Shown here: one piece after another, positions 15,110 through 22,846 of the stretch
Position numbering within the stretch: the first letter of the stretch is position 1
Layout of the letters: each line of letters opens with the position of its first letter
Source of the DNA: Candidatus Coatesbacteria bacterium
GTDB taxonomy: Bacteria > RBG-13-66-14
Length of the DNA stretch: 37,149 nucleotides
Direction of reading: 5' to 3'
Assembly (NCBI GenBank): GCA_014728225.1
Contig: WJLX01000053.1
Coordinates: 1-37,149, forward strand
Notes under the pieces: generated by a model
Seen by the model: only the letters and a program-made list of their open reading frames with translations
Database searches by the model: none
Told to the model about the DNA's origin: nothing
Program-made: the position numbers and the translations under genes

Positions 15110-17827
15110 TTAGAAGGAAATGCTGGCGCCGACGCGGATCTGGAGCGGCTCACCGTAGACTTCCATGTCGTCCCAGGGGCCGTTCTCGTCGTCGTAGTTC
15201 TCGTAGTAGTAGGTCCAGTCGGAACCGGAACCCGAGCCCTCATCGGAGCCGAAGTTGGTGACGTTCCAGCGGTCGAAGAGGTTGAAGGCCTCGACGAACA
15301 GCCCGAAGTTCATCCCCCACAGCTCGAGATCGTAGGTCGCCTTGGCGTCGAGGTTGATCAGCCAGGGCATCCGCTTGGTGTTGATCTCCTGCTGGCCGCC
15401 CTCTTCGATCGGGGGCGAGTAGGGGGTGCCGGAGCCCAGGTTGGCGTTGATGTTGACGCCGAAGGGGCCCTGGCGGAAGTCGAGCATGACGTTGATGGTG
15501 TGGGTGACGTCCCAGTCGAGCAGGTTGGCTTCGAGGGGCAGGTTCCAGCCGTTGTAGGAGTACTCGTAGCCCTGACGCCAGTCGGAGGACAGGCCGCGGG
15601 CGATGGAGTAGGTGTAGGATATCTTGCTGGAGAACCAGTCGGTCCAGCTACCGTCGAGGACGACCTCGACGCCGCGGACGTTGCCCCAGTCGGCGTTGGT
15701 GGTGCGGGTGTAGTTGTAGATCCCCAGCGGGTGGGTGTACATGATGGTGTCGATCTGGTTGGAGATGTCCTTGTAGAAACCGGTGACATCGAGCAGGATC
15801 GACTGGCCGCGGGGGTTGGTCTCGCTGACGCCGAGCTTGAAGACGTGCTGGACGCCGACCTCGTAGCTGATGGTCTTCTCGGGCTTGAGGTTCGGGTTGC
15901 CGAAGATCGGGAAGGACCCAGTGGGTTCCTCGTAGTTGCCCATGTAGAGGAAGCGGAAGATCGGCATCTGGAAGAAGTGGCCGTAGGAGAAGTGGATCTT
16001 GTCGAACTCGGTGATCGGATGGGCCACGCCCAGACGCGGCGAGAGCTGATACTTGGGATCGGCCTCGACGCGCGGGACATCGTCCCAATTCACGTATTCG
16101 GAATCCGAGTCCTTACCCTGGTAGTTCATCGGGTTCTCGGCGTAGTCGGTGTTGGGATCGAAGTAGTCGAAACGCAGGCCGAGGTTGATCACCATCTCCG
16201 AGTAGTCCATCTTGTCCTGGACGTAGGCCGCGCCCTGCCACGGGAAGACGTGATAGCCGTCGCCGTAGACGTTGTTGGGCAGCGGCTGGCGCTGGAAGTA
16301 CTCGACGTCGTAGTACTTGTACTCCAGCCCGGCCTTGACCAGGTTGTGCTTGTCGAGCTCGGTCTGCATGTCGGCCTTGCCCGTCAGGATGTCCTCGTAG
16401 GTGTTCTCGTACCAGCGCATGTCGCCGGTGGTGTAGAACCAGCCGTCGGGACCGGTCTGGGTGCGGTTGAGATCGTAATCCTCCCACCACTTCCAGCCGC
16501 CGACTTCGTGCTCTTCCCAGGCGTCGCCGTTGTTCCAGACCTTCTCGACGCCGCCGTCGTCGGTGCCTTCGTAGTGCCAGTCGTCCTCGCCCCACTTGAT
16601 GCCGGCGTGGACCCAGGTGTTGTAGTAGTTGGCACGGACGGTGTACCAGGTCTTGTCGCTGACCAGGTGGCGCCACAGACCGGTGACCTGGTAGGTGTCA
16701 CGGGCCTGGTAGATGTAGTTGTTCAGGGTGTACTGCCACTGGCAGTCCCAGAGCTGGCGCGTCATCTGCGACAGCGTACCCGAGGCGATGAAGAACATGT
16801 TGTTGTACTCGGGACGCGCCTGATCGCCGGCGAAGGCCATGCGGATCTTACCCTGGGCGTTGTACTCCTCACGGGGCTCGTCCTTGGGCAACTGGCCGCC
16901 GTTGACGTAGTAGTCGCCGGAGAGGAACAGGGTCATGAAGTTGCCGATGGGACCACCGAAGGCGCCTTCGGCCTTCCAGAAGTTGGCCCGGCGGGTGCGG
17001 GTGGTCCAGGTGACCGGAACCGAATCGGGATCGGGCTCGCCGGTCGAGGCGAGGATCTTTTGTGATTCGATTTCCTTGGTGGTCTGGAAGACCTCCATCC
17101 GGCCGCGCAGGGTGCCCTCCCAGCGATCCGTGCTGCCGTGCTTGGTCACGATGTTGATGACCGCGGACTGGGCGTTGCCGTACTCGGCGTTGAAGGCCCC
17201 GGAGATGATCGTCATCTCGGCGATGGAGATGTTGTTGATACCCGTGGCCGCGTAGCCGGAGATCGGATCGACGATCGGCATATCGTCGACCATGTAGGTG
17301 ATCTCGGTGGCGCGACCGCCGCGGACGTGCATGTAGCCGTCGTCGTTGACGGTGCCGGCCTCGTTCTCCATCAGGTCGTAGAAGTTGTCGGCCGGGAGCT
17401 TCTCGATGTCCTCTTCACCGATGCGACGGATCTTGGAGGTGACATCGCTCTCGATCAGGCGACGACGAACGTCGACCTCGACCACGATGTCTGTCTGCTC
17501 CACGTCGGTGAGCGGATTGAGGGTGAAGTTCAGGGTCCGGCGGACGTCGGAGATGAAGATGACGCCCTCGACGACCTTACCCTGGTACCCTTCATAGGTA
17601 CACTTGACGCTGTAGGTTCCCGGCGGGATGTCGGTACGGGAGAAGTACCCGTCCTCATCGGTTTGGATCATGATGTCTGTACCCACGAGCTTGATCTCAG
17701 CCAGCTCCAGGGGGTTACCGTTAGCGTCGGTTACGGTACCCGAGATCTGGGCGTTGGTGCCGGCGAAGGCCGGGCCAACCAACAGCAGGATGAGCATCAA
17801 GGTAAGGGTCAGAAGATGTTTTTTCAT
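15110..17827 (-). CDS. TonB-dependent receptor with N-terminal carboxypeptidase-regulatory-like domain
   Basis: 905-residue outer-membrane active-transport receptor. A signal peptide (MKKHLLTLTLMLILLLVGPAFA) is followed by a CarboxypepD_reg-like beta domain (residues about 26-110: ISGTVTDANGNPLELAEIKL, GTYSVKCTYEGYQGK). The plug domain follows (DNFYDLMENEAGTVND, MHVRGGRATEITYMVDDMPI, GAFNAEYGNAQSAVINIVTK). The rest is a beta-barrel with many aromatic residues, ending LQIRVGASISF. Length and order match SusC/OMR-type receptors. A good ribosome-binding site (GGGAGGG) precedes the ATG. First gene of the operon receptor, 790-aa surface protein, PorV-like. The imported substrate cannot be deduced from the sequence. 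Confidence 0.88.
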   Translation of the reverse strand: MKKHLLTLTLMLILLLVGPAFAGTNAQISGTVTDANGNPLELAEIKLVGTDIMIQTDEDGYFSRTDIPPGTYSVKCTYEGYQGKVVEGVIFISDVRRTLNFTLNPLTDVEQTDIVVEVDVRRRLIESDVTSKIRRIGEEDIEKLPADNFYDLMENEAGTVNDDGYMHVRGGRATEITYMVDDMPIVDPISGYAATGINNISIAEMTIISGAFNAEYGNAQSAVINIVTKHGSTDRWEGTLRGRMEVFQTTKEIESQKILASTGEPDPDSVPVTWTTRTRRANFWKAEGAFGGPIGNFMTLFLSGDYYVNGGQLPKDEPREEYNAQGKIRMAFAGDQARPEYNNMFFIASGTLSQMTRQLWDCQWQYTLNNYIYQARDTYQVTGLWRHLVSDKTWYTVRANYYNTWVHAGIKWGEDDWHYEGTDDGGVEKVWNNGDAWEEHEVGGWKWWEDYDLNRTQTGPDGWFYTTGDMRWYENTYEDILTGKADMQTELDKHNLVKAGLEYKYYDVEYFQRQPLPNNVYGDGYHVFPWQGAAYVQDKMDYSEMVINLGLRFDYFDPNTDYAENPMNYQGKDSDSEYVNWDDVPRVEADPKYQLSPRLGVAHPITEFDKIHFSYGHFFQMPIFRFLYMGNYEEPTGSFPIFGNPNLKPEKTISYEVGVQHVFKLGVSETNPRGQSILLDVTGFYKDISNQIDTIMYTHPLGIYNYTRTTNADWGNVRGVEVVLDGSWTDWFSSKISYTYSIARGLSSDWRQGYEYSYNGWNLPLEANLLDWDVTHTINVMLDFRQGPFGVNINANLGSGTPYSPPIEEGGQQEINTKRMPWLINLDAKATYDLELWGMNFGLFVEAFNLFDRWNVTNFGSDEGSGSGSDWTYYYENYDDENGPWDDMEVYGEPLQIRVGASISF

Positions 17828-17929
17828 CTTTCCCTCCCGATACGGTGCAAGGAGCTTGCTAGCCTTTCGTAAGAAGACTTGGGGTCGTAAGCCTGAGATA
17901 GGATATATGGACCTCCTCCAACAGTAATA

Positions 17930-17957
17930 AAGATAGCCGAAACTTCCGTTTTGGCAA
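17930..17957 (-). promoter_or_regulatory. Promoter of the TonB-dependent receptor operon
   Basis: On the minus strand, -35 TTGCCA (17957-17952) and -10 TATCTT (17935-17930) are separated by 16 bp. The predicted leader is about 95 nt. Confidence 0.45.
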
Positions 17958-17976
17958 GTCCCGCGTCCAAAACGGA
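17945..17976. promoter_or_regulatory. Candidate operator overlapping the receptor operon promoter
   Basis: TCCGTTTTGG (17945-17954) and CCAAAACGGA (17967-17976) form a perfect 10-bp inverted repeat with a 12-bp spacer. One half covers the -35 box, so a bound dimer could block or position RNA polymerase. No matching regulator is identifiable. Confidence 0.4.
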
Positions 17977-18269
17977 GGGTGATAAATCAACCGTGGCGTA
18001 AAAAACCCTGAACGGGGATACATATCTGCCGGGTATCGGGGAACTCGGCTGCCGCATCAGAACGTATCCATACGGCCGGTGAGTTCAGCGCCGGGGGTCC
18101 GGTTTTTAACCCGGTTCGCGTCGTTCCGGGACCGTTTCGGGCGCCGCCGGTCCGCAGCACGGCCGAGCTGATCGGCCTGAACCGCTCGTCCGCAGCCGCG
18201 CGTACGGTAGGGCTGGCAGGTTTCCACTGCGGCGTGGGTCGTTTGGGCCGGGAAGGCGGGTTGCCGGGT

Positions 18270-18317
18270 GAAGCCTTGCTCGAAGCCTTACTAGAAGCCT
18301 TACTAGAAGCCTTGCAA
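18270..18317. repeat. Four 12-bp direct tandem repeats
   Basis: GAAGCCTTGCTC, GAAGCCTTACTA, GAAGCCTTACTA, GAAGCCTTGCAA. They lie in the gene-free interval 17977-18933. Frames through them read as simple ALLE or KASS repeats, have no ribosome-binding site, and are not believed to be genes. Confidence 0.85.
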
Positions 18318-18532
18318 CAAACCGCGCGAAGTCGAGCAATAAACCCGGGATGCTGCCTGAGACGGAAACCCGGGGCGGACATACAGTGTTTCGCCCCTTC
18401 TGCTTCGCCCCTACTATGTCCTTGTTCCGGCCCCGACGCGCCTTCTTCAATCTCAGGCTCGAAGCCCTTTCGGCCCTGGCGACCCGCTTGCCGGGCGGTC
18501 CTGCCGGCTCGCACTCCCTGCCGTGATCCCTT

Positions 18533-18583
18533 GACAGGTCAATCGATAGGACAGGTCAATCGATAGGACAGGTCAATCGATAG
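18533..18583. repeat. Three 17-bp direct tandem repeats
   Basis: Three perfect copies of GACAGGTCAATCGATAG, each containing the palindrome ATCGAT, followed by a partial unit (GTCAAGC). Possible protein-binding iterons or simple slippage products. The surrounding 17977-18933 shows nothing else I can support. Confidence 0.9.
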
Positions 18584-18933
18584 GTCAAGCAAAACGAGAA
18601 TGCGGCCAGCCTGGCCCCGGCTGGTGAAAACGGACGGGAAGCGGGACGGGACCCGGGGAATTCTTGTAACAACACTATCTTAGTCTGTCCAAAGGTAAAA
18701 CAGTCAAGCGGCTATGTCAAGGTAAAAAACCGGGCCGGGGCAACGCTTGAGCGGTCACCTGGGCCTCGGCGGCACCCGTGCCGCCGGGTTGAAATCGGCG
18801 GCGGCTGACCCGGCGCGACCGGGAGAAGCGCTGGTCGTGACGGGTCGGGAGAGGGGGCGGCGGCTCTTGTGTCGGCGCCGGATCGCCCCCCGGTGGCGAG
18901 CGCCCGCGGCACGCCCGGCATAACCGCTGCAGA

Positions 18934-18957
18934 ACCGGCCTCGGGCCGGTTTTTTTT
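18934..18957 (+). terminator. Strong intrinsic terminator upstream of aspS
   Basis: ACCGGCC-TCG-GGCCGGT is a perfect 7-bp stem followed by eight T. It lies 222 bp before aspS with no recognisable gene ahead of it. It either ends an unrecognised transcript or acts as an attenuator in a long aspS leader. Confidence 0.7.
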
Positions 18958-19008
18958 GCATGTAACGACGATGATCGCGCGACCGGCGGACCAGCCGCCG
19001 TCGGCGGT

Positions 19009-19031
19009 TAACCGACCGTCGCGGTCGGTTA
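19009..19031 (+). other. Stem-loop in the aspS upstream region
   Basis: TAACCGACC and GGTCGGTTA form a perfect 9-bp stem with loop GTCGC, 148 bp before the aspS ATG and without a U-run. It could be an operator or an mRNA structure. Confidence 0.4.
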
Positions 19032-19179
19032 CTGGACCGCGGGGGATCGGCTTTGGTACGATACCCCTCCACCGTCGCGGGCCGACCGGACGAGGCGCCC
19101 GCCCCCCGGCCGACGGCGAAGAGACGCCGCTGCCGCCCCGCCGCAAACAGAAACCGGAGACCGAAAAGCGAGGAAGCGG

Positions 19180-20985
19180 ATGCCCGATTATAGCAAACGG
19201 ACCCACCATTGTGCAGAACTGGCGGCGGACGACCTCGGGGCCGCGGTCGTCCTCTGCGGCTGGGTGCGCCAGGTGCGCGACCTGGGTGGGCTGGTCTTCC
19301 TGCGCGTGGGTGATTGTCGCGGCGAGACCCAGGCGGTCTGCGATCCCGATCACGCCCCGGCGGCCCTGGAGGCGGCCTCGAGCTGCCACCTGGAGTACGT
19401 GGTCTGCCTGGCGGGGAAGGTGCGTCGCCGGCCTGACGATCAGGTCCGCGACGACGAGCCCACGGGAGCCGTCGAGGTGCTGGTCGATGAGCTGGAGATC
19501 CTCTCGTCGGCAAAACCGCTGCCCTTCCCGCTGACCGACGAACCCTCGAAGAACGAGGAGCTGCGTCTCAAGCACCGCTACCTCGACCTGCGCCGCCGCC
19601 CGATGCTGAAGGCCCTCGAGTTCCGCCACCGCTTCATCCTCGAAATGCGCAACCGGCTGGCCGCCGAGGGTTTTGTTGAGATAGAAACCCCGCAATTGAC
19701 GCGCTCGACCCCGGAAGGCGCCCGGGACTTCCTCGTCCCCAGCCGCAGCTTCCCCGGCTCCTTCTTCGCCCTGCCCCAGAGCCCGCAGATCTACAAACAG
19801 CTTCTGATGGTCGCCGGAGTGGACCGCTACTTCCAGATCGCCCGTTGCTTTCGCGACGAGGACCCCCGGGCCGACCGCCAGGTCGAGTTCACCCAGTTGG
19901 ACCTGGAGCTGGCCTTCGCGACGGGCGCAGCGGTCATGGAGGTCTCCGAGCGCCTGTTCAACCACCTCTGGCGGAAGCTGCTGGATGTCGAGCTGCCCGC
20001 ATCCTGGCCCCGATTGACCTACGCCGAGGCCCTGGAGCGCTACGGCACCGACAAGCCGGACACCCGCTTCGGTCTGGAGCTGGTCACCCTGGACGCCGCC
20101 TTCGCCGATACCGAGCTGCGCTTCATCAAAGACGCTCTGGCCCAAGGCGGCGCGGTGCGCGGCCTGCTGGTCCCCGGCGGCGCCGGGGCCAGCCGCAAAC
20201 AGCTCAAGGAGTGGGAGAACGAGGTCAAGAGCGCCGGACTCGGCGGGATGATCTGGATCAAGTGGACCGTCGACGGCCTCTCCTCCAGTATCAAGAAGTT
20301 CGTCGAGGGCGGACCGGCCGACAAGCTGCGCGAGCTCTCCGGCGCCGGCGAGGGCGACCTGCTGCTGGCCTGCGCCGGGAGCGGCTCCCGGGTCAACACG
20401 GCCCTGGACCGGCTGCGGCGCAGACTCGGCCGTGAGCAGGAGCTGATCGAAGACCGCTGGGACGTCCTCTGGGTCACCGAGTTCCCCCTCTTCGAAGAGG
20501 ACGACGAGGGCCGGATCACCTCCAGCCACCACCCCTTCACCGCCCCCCTGGCCGAGGACGCCGAGAAGATCGAGAGCGAGCCGCTGAGCGTGCGCTCGGC
20601 CAGTTACGACATCGTCATCAACGGCGTCGAGGTGGCCTCGGGCTCGCCGCGGATCCACGACGCCGAGCTGCAGCAGCGCGTCTTAGCCGCTTTGGGGATC
20701 GGCGCCGAGGAAGCTCGGGAGCGCTTCGGCTTCTTCCTTGAGGGACTCTCCTACGGCACCCCGCCCCACGCCGGCATCGCCCCGGGCCTGGACCGCATCA
20801 TCGCCCTGATGCTCGGGCGGGCGAGCATCCGCGAGGTGATCGCCTTCCCCAAGACCCTGCGCGCCGCCGACCCCCTGACCGGCGCACCGAGCCCGGTGGC
20901 GGATTCCCAACTAACTGAATTGGGAATTCGGGTTGTCGAAACCGCCCCGGAAACCATACCGGAGACCATAGATGAAGACGGCTAG
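19180..20985 (+). CDS. aspS: Aspartyl-tRNA synthetase
   Basis: Class II synthetase that charges tRNA-Asp, 601 residues, the normal size for the bacterial type. The N-terminal OB-fold anticodon-binding domain covers residues 1-105 (CGWVRQVRDLGGLVFLRV). Motif 1 and flipping loop follow (ETPQLTRSTPEGARDFLVPS), then motif 2 (FRDEDPRADRQVEFTQLD from F224), the bacterial GAD insertion (about 290-410), and motif 3 (GLDRI near 536). The C-terminal FPKTLRAADPLTGAPSPV is also typical. GAGGAAG lies ahead of the ATG. Whether it also charges tRNA-Asn (non-discriminating type) cannot be decided by eye. Confidence 0.97.
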   Translation: MPDYSKRTHHCAELAADDLGAAVVLCGWVRQVRDLGGLVFLRVGDCRGETQAVCDPDHAPAALEAASSCHLEYVVCLAGKVRRRPDDQVRDDEPTGAVEVLVDELEILSSAKPLPFPLTDEPSKNEELRLKHRYLDLRRRPMLKALEFRHRFILEMRNRLAAEGFVEIETPQLTRSTPEGARDFLVPSRSFPGSFFALPQSPQIYKQLLMVAGVDRYFQIARCFRDEDPRADRQVEFTQLDLELAFATGAAVMEVSERLFNHLWRKLLDVELPASWPRLTYAEALERYGTDKPDTRFGLELVTLDAAFADTELRFIKDALAQGGAVRGLLVPGGAGASRKQLKEWENEVKSAGLGGMIWIKWTVDGLSSSIKKFVEGGPADKLRELSGAGEGDLLLACAGSGSRVNTALDRLRRRLGREQELIEDRWDVLWVTEFPLFEEDDEGRITSSHHPFTAPLAEDAEKIESEPLSVRSASYDIVINGVEVASGSPRIHDAELQQRVLAALGIGAEEARERFGFFLEGLSYGTPPHAGIAPGLDRIIALMLGRASIREVIAFPKTLRAADPLTGAPSPVADSQLTELGIRVVETAPETIPETIDEDG

Positions 20986-21169
20986 ATCCCCAACAGGCAA
21001 AGGTTTAGCCCTGGATCAACTTTTTCTGATAATTTTGGCCCGCGACTTGAAAAAGGCTCTGGTCAATTCCCCGCTTTTCTGTTAGACTTCTACAGTCGCA
21101 TATTAAAAGGCGCTTCAGCTTTGCCTTGTCTTACATCCTTAGTCCTACCCATAACCTAGGAGGAGTTCT

Positions 21170-21589
21170 ATGTGGATTACCTTTATCGCGCTGCTGCTCG
21201 GTGGTATCCTGGGCGCCGCCGGTATGATCGTCAAGAACAAGCCGTCGGCCGCTGACGCCATCGCCAAGCTGACCCCCTTCCAGGGGTACATCGGTGTCGT
21301 CCTGTTGCTCTGGGGTATCTGGGACCTGATCCAGTCCTTCAGCCTGCTCAGCCTGTGGGGCGGTATCATCGGTATCCTGGCCCTGGCCACCGCCATCGTC
21401 GAGATCATCCTGGGCATCGTCCTGGGCTGGAGCCTGATCGTCAAGTACTCCAGCGGCGCCGCCGAGAAGATGGAAAGCACCTACGCCAAGCTGGTGCCCC
21501 TGCAGGGCATCTTCGGCATCCTGGCCATCCTGCTGGGCATCTTCTGGCTGCTGTTCAGCTTCGGCATCTTCAACTTCATGCTCTTCTAG
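21170..21589 (+). CDS. Small four-helix membrane protein with internal duplication
   Basis: 139 residues, unrecognised. Four hydrophobic helices are arranged as two related halves. Compare KLTPFQGYIGVVLLLWGIWDLI (about residues 35-56) with KLVPLQGIFGILAILLGIFWLL (about 108-129); each half is preceded by an AA-rich or GAAEKME-type polar segment. AGGAGG with 6-nt spacing gives a very good ribosome-binding site, and a terminator follows, so it is a single-gene unit that is probably well expressed. Confidence 0.75.
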   Translation: MWITFIALLLGGILGAAGMIVKNKPSAADAIAKLTPFQGYIGVVLLLWGIWDLIQSFSLLSLWGGIIGILALATAIVEIILGIVLGWSLIVKYSSGAAEKMESTYAKLVPLQGIFGILAILLGIFWLLFSFGIFNFMLF

Positions 21590-21621
21590 AAACCGCCTAG
21601 CCGAAGCCTAGTCTCATCCGC

Positions 21622-21658
21622 ACGGGGCGACTCAGATTTGAGCCGCCCCGTCGGTTTT
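21622..21658 (+). terminator. Intrinsic terminator after the four-helix protein
   Basis: ACGGGGCG-A-CTCA pairs with TGAG-C-CGCCCCGT around loop GATT (one A/C mismatch), followed by CGGTTTTAG. Confidence 0.65.
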
Positions 21659-21749
21659 AGCGGTCGCACGCCGCGGACCCGCCCGCGGCCGCCGCCGATT
21701 ACGGCCGCAATCGACCGACCAACACTCCTTGCCGAACGGCACCCCCGCC

Positions 21750-22613
21750 ATGACCATCGCCCAACTGCTGCGCCGCATTCAACGGGAGCTGCACCGCTCC
21801 AGCCCGCCGTCCCGCGAGGCCGAGCTGCTGCTGTCCAGGCGCCTGGGCCTGCCCCGGCACCTGCTCTATCTGGAGGCCGGGCGGGAGGTTCCCAGCGACG
21901 TCGTCACGGCGCTGGAGTCCGACCTGCGGCGTCGCCGCGCCGGCGAGCCGCTGCAGTTGATCCTGGGCTCCGTCGGCTTCCGCGGACTCGAGCTCAACGT
22001 ACGCCCCGGCGTCTTCATCCCCCGGCCCGAGACCGAGGTGCTGGTCGAATACGCCGTGGCCCTCGCCGCCGATGTCCCCGGCGTCATCCTGGACCTCTGC
22101 TGCGGCGCCGGGGCCGTCGCCTGCGCCCTGGCGGCGGAGCTGCCGACGCGCCGCGTCGTCGCCGTCGATGCGAGTCCGGCGGCCTGCGTCTTGACCCGGG
22201 ACAACGCCCGATGCCTGGGGCTGAGCGAGCGGATCGGCGTCGTCCGGGGCGACCTGACGGAGGCTCTCGGCGGACCCTTCGCCCTGCTGGCCTGCAATCC
22301 GCCCTACATCGCCAGCGACGACCTGGACGCCCTGCCCGTCGAGGTGCGTGACCACGATCCGTCGGCGGCCCTCGACGGCGGCCCCGACGGCCTGGACTTC
22401 TATCGTCGATTGGCCCCGGAGTTGACTCGATTGCTGGTGCCGGGCGGCTGGACCGTCCTCGAGATCGGCGAGGAGCAGGGCGAGGCGGTCGGGGATATCT
22501 TCGCGAAGACCCCGGGATTGGAGCGAACGGCGATCCAGCCCGACCTGACCGGCCGCGACCGGGTGGCCGTCGCCCGGCGGATTAGCACACAACAGCCAAG
22601 CAATGGCGAATAA
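21750..22613 (+). CDS. prmC: Release factor glutamine methyltransferase PrmC (HemK)
   Basis: Uses S-adenosylmethionine to methylate the glutamine of the GGQ motif in RF1 and RF2. 287 residues from the ATG at 21750; TTG at 21729 would add seven residues and has no better signal. The N-terminal helical domain (about 1-75) binds release factor. The Rossmann domain shows FIPRPETEVLVE, the SAM loop DLCCGAGAVACALA (near 115-128) and the catalytic N183-P-P-Y186, followed by the LDGGPDGLDFYRRL phrase. Its substrate RF2 is encoded about 3 kb away at 25505. prfA, the common neighbour, is not in the window. Confidence 0.93.
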   Translation: MTIAQLLRRIQRELHRSSPPSREAELLLSRRLGLPRHLLYLEAGREVPSDVVTALESDLRRRRAGEPLQLILGSVGFRGLELNVRPGVFIPRPETEVLVEYAVALAADVPGVILDLCCGAGAVACALAAELPTRRVVAVDASPAACVLTRDNARCLGLSERIGVVRGDLTEALGGPFALLACNPPYIASDDLDALPVEVRDHDPSAALDGGPDGLDFYRRLAPELTRLLVPGGWTVLEIGEEQGEAVGDIFAKTPGLERTAIQPDLTGRDRVAVARRISTQQPSNGE

Positions 22614-22678
22614 CTACTTGTGGGGTAAGGACGTTACGTTAATTGTTCAACCAACTATTTGATGACCCACCGCCAAAC

Positions 22679-22699
22679 GGGCCGACCTCGGGTCGGCCC
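22679..22699. terminator. Bidirectional terminator-like hairpin between convergent genes
   Basis: GGGCCGACC-TCG-GGTCGGCCC is a perfect 9-bp stem midway between convergent prmC and the M20 peptidase. U-runs are poor on both sides (TAACG; GTTTGG), hence low confidence. Confidence 0.4.
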
Positions 22700-22769
22700 T
22701 AACGAACATTAACAACCCCAACAACGCTTCGCTCCTCAACCACCACCGCGGAACCGATGGCGACACAAG

Positions 22770-22835
22770 GACCGGCGCGGTTCTTGCGACGCCGACCCCG
22801 ACGGGTCGGCGTCCATGCAAGAACCGTGACGGCCC
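22770..22835. repeat. Possible decayed relative of the inverted-repeat family, also a hairpin
   Basis: CGGTTCTTGC (22778-22787) and GCAAGAACCG (22817-22826) flank GACGCCGACCC / GGGTCGGCGTC (22789-22799, 22803-22813), making a long stem. The outer motif resembles the CGGTTTTTGC end of the family arm, but the centre and outer arms differ. Located 12 bp from the M20 peptidase stop codon. Confidence 0.45.
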
Positions 22836-22846
22836 GGCCGAACGCC

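Noticed and set aside
18106-18566. Overlapping open frames through the 12-bp repeats (ALLE or KASS runs)
   Set aside because: Simple repeats read in several frames, no ribosome-binding site, no family motif.
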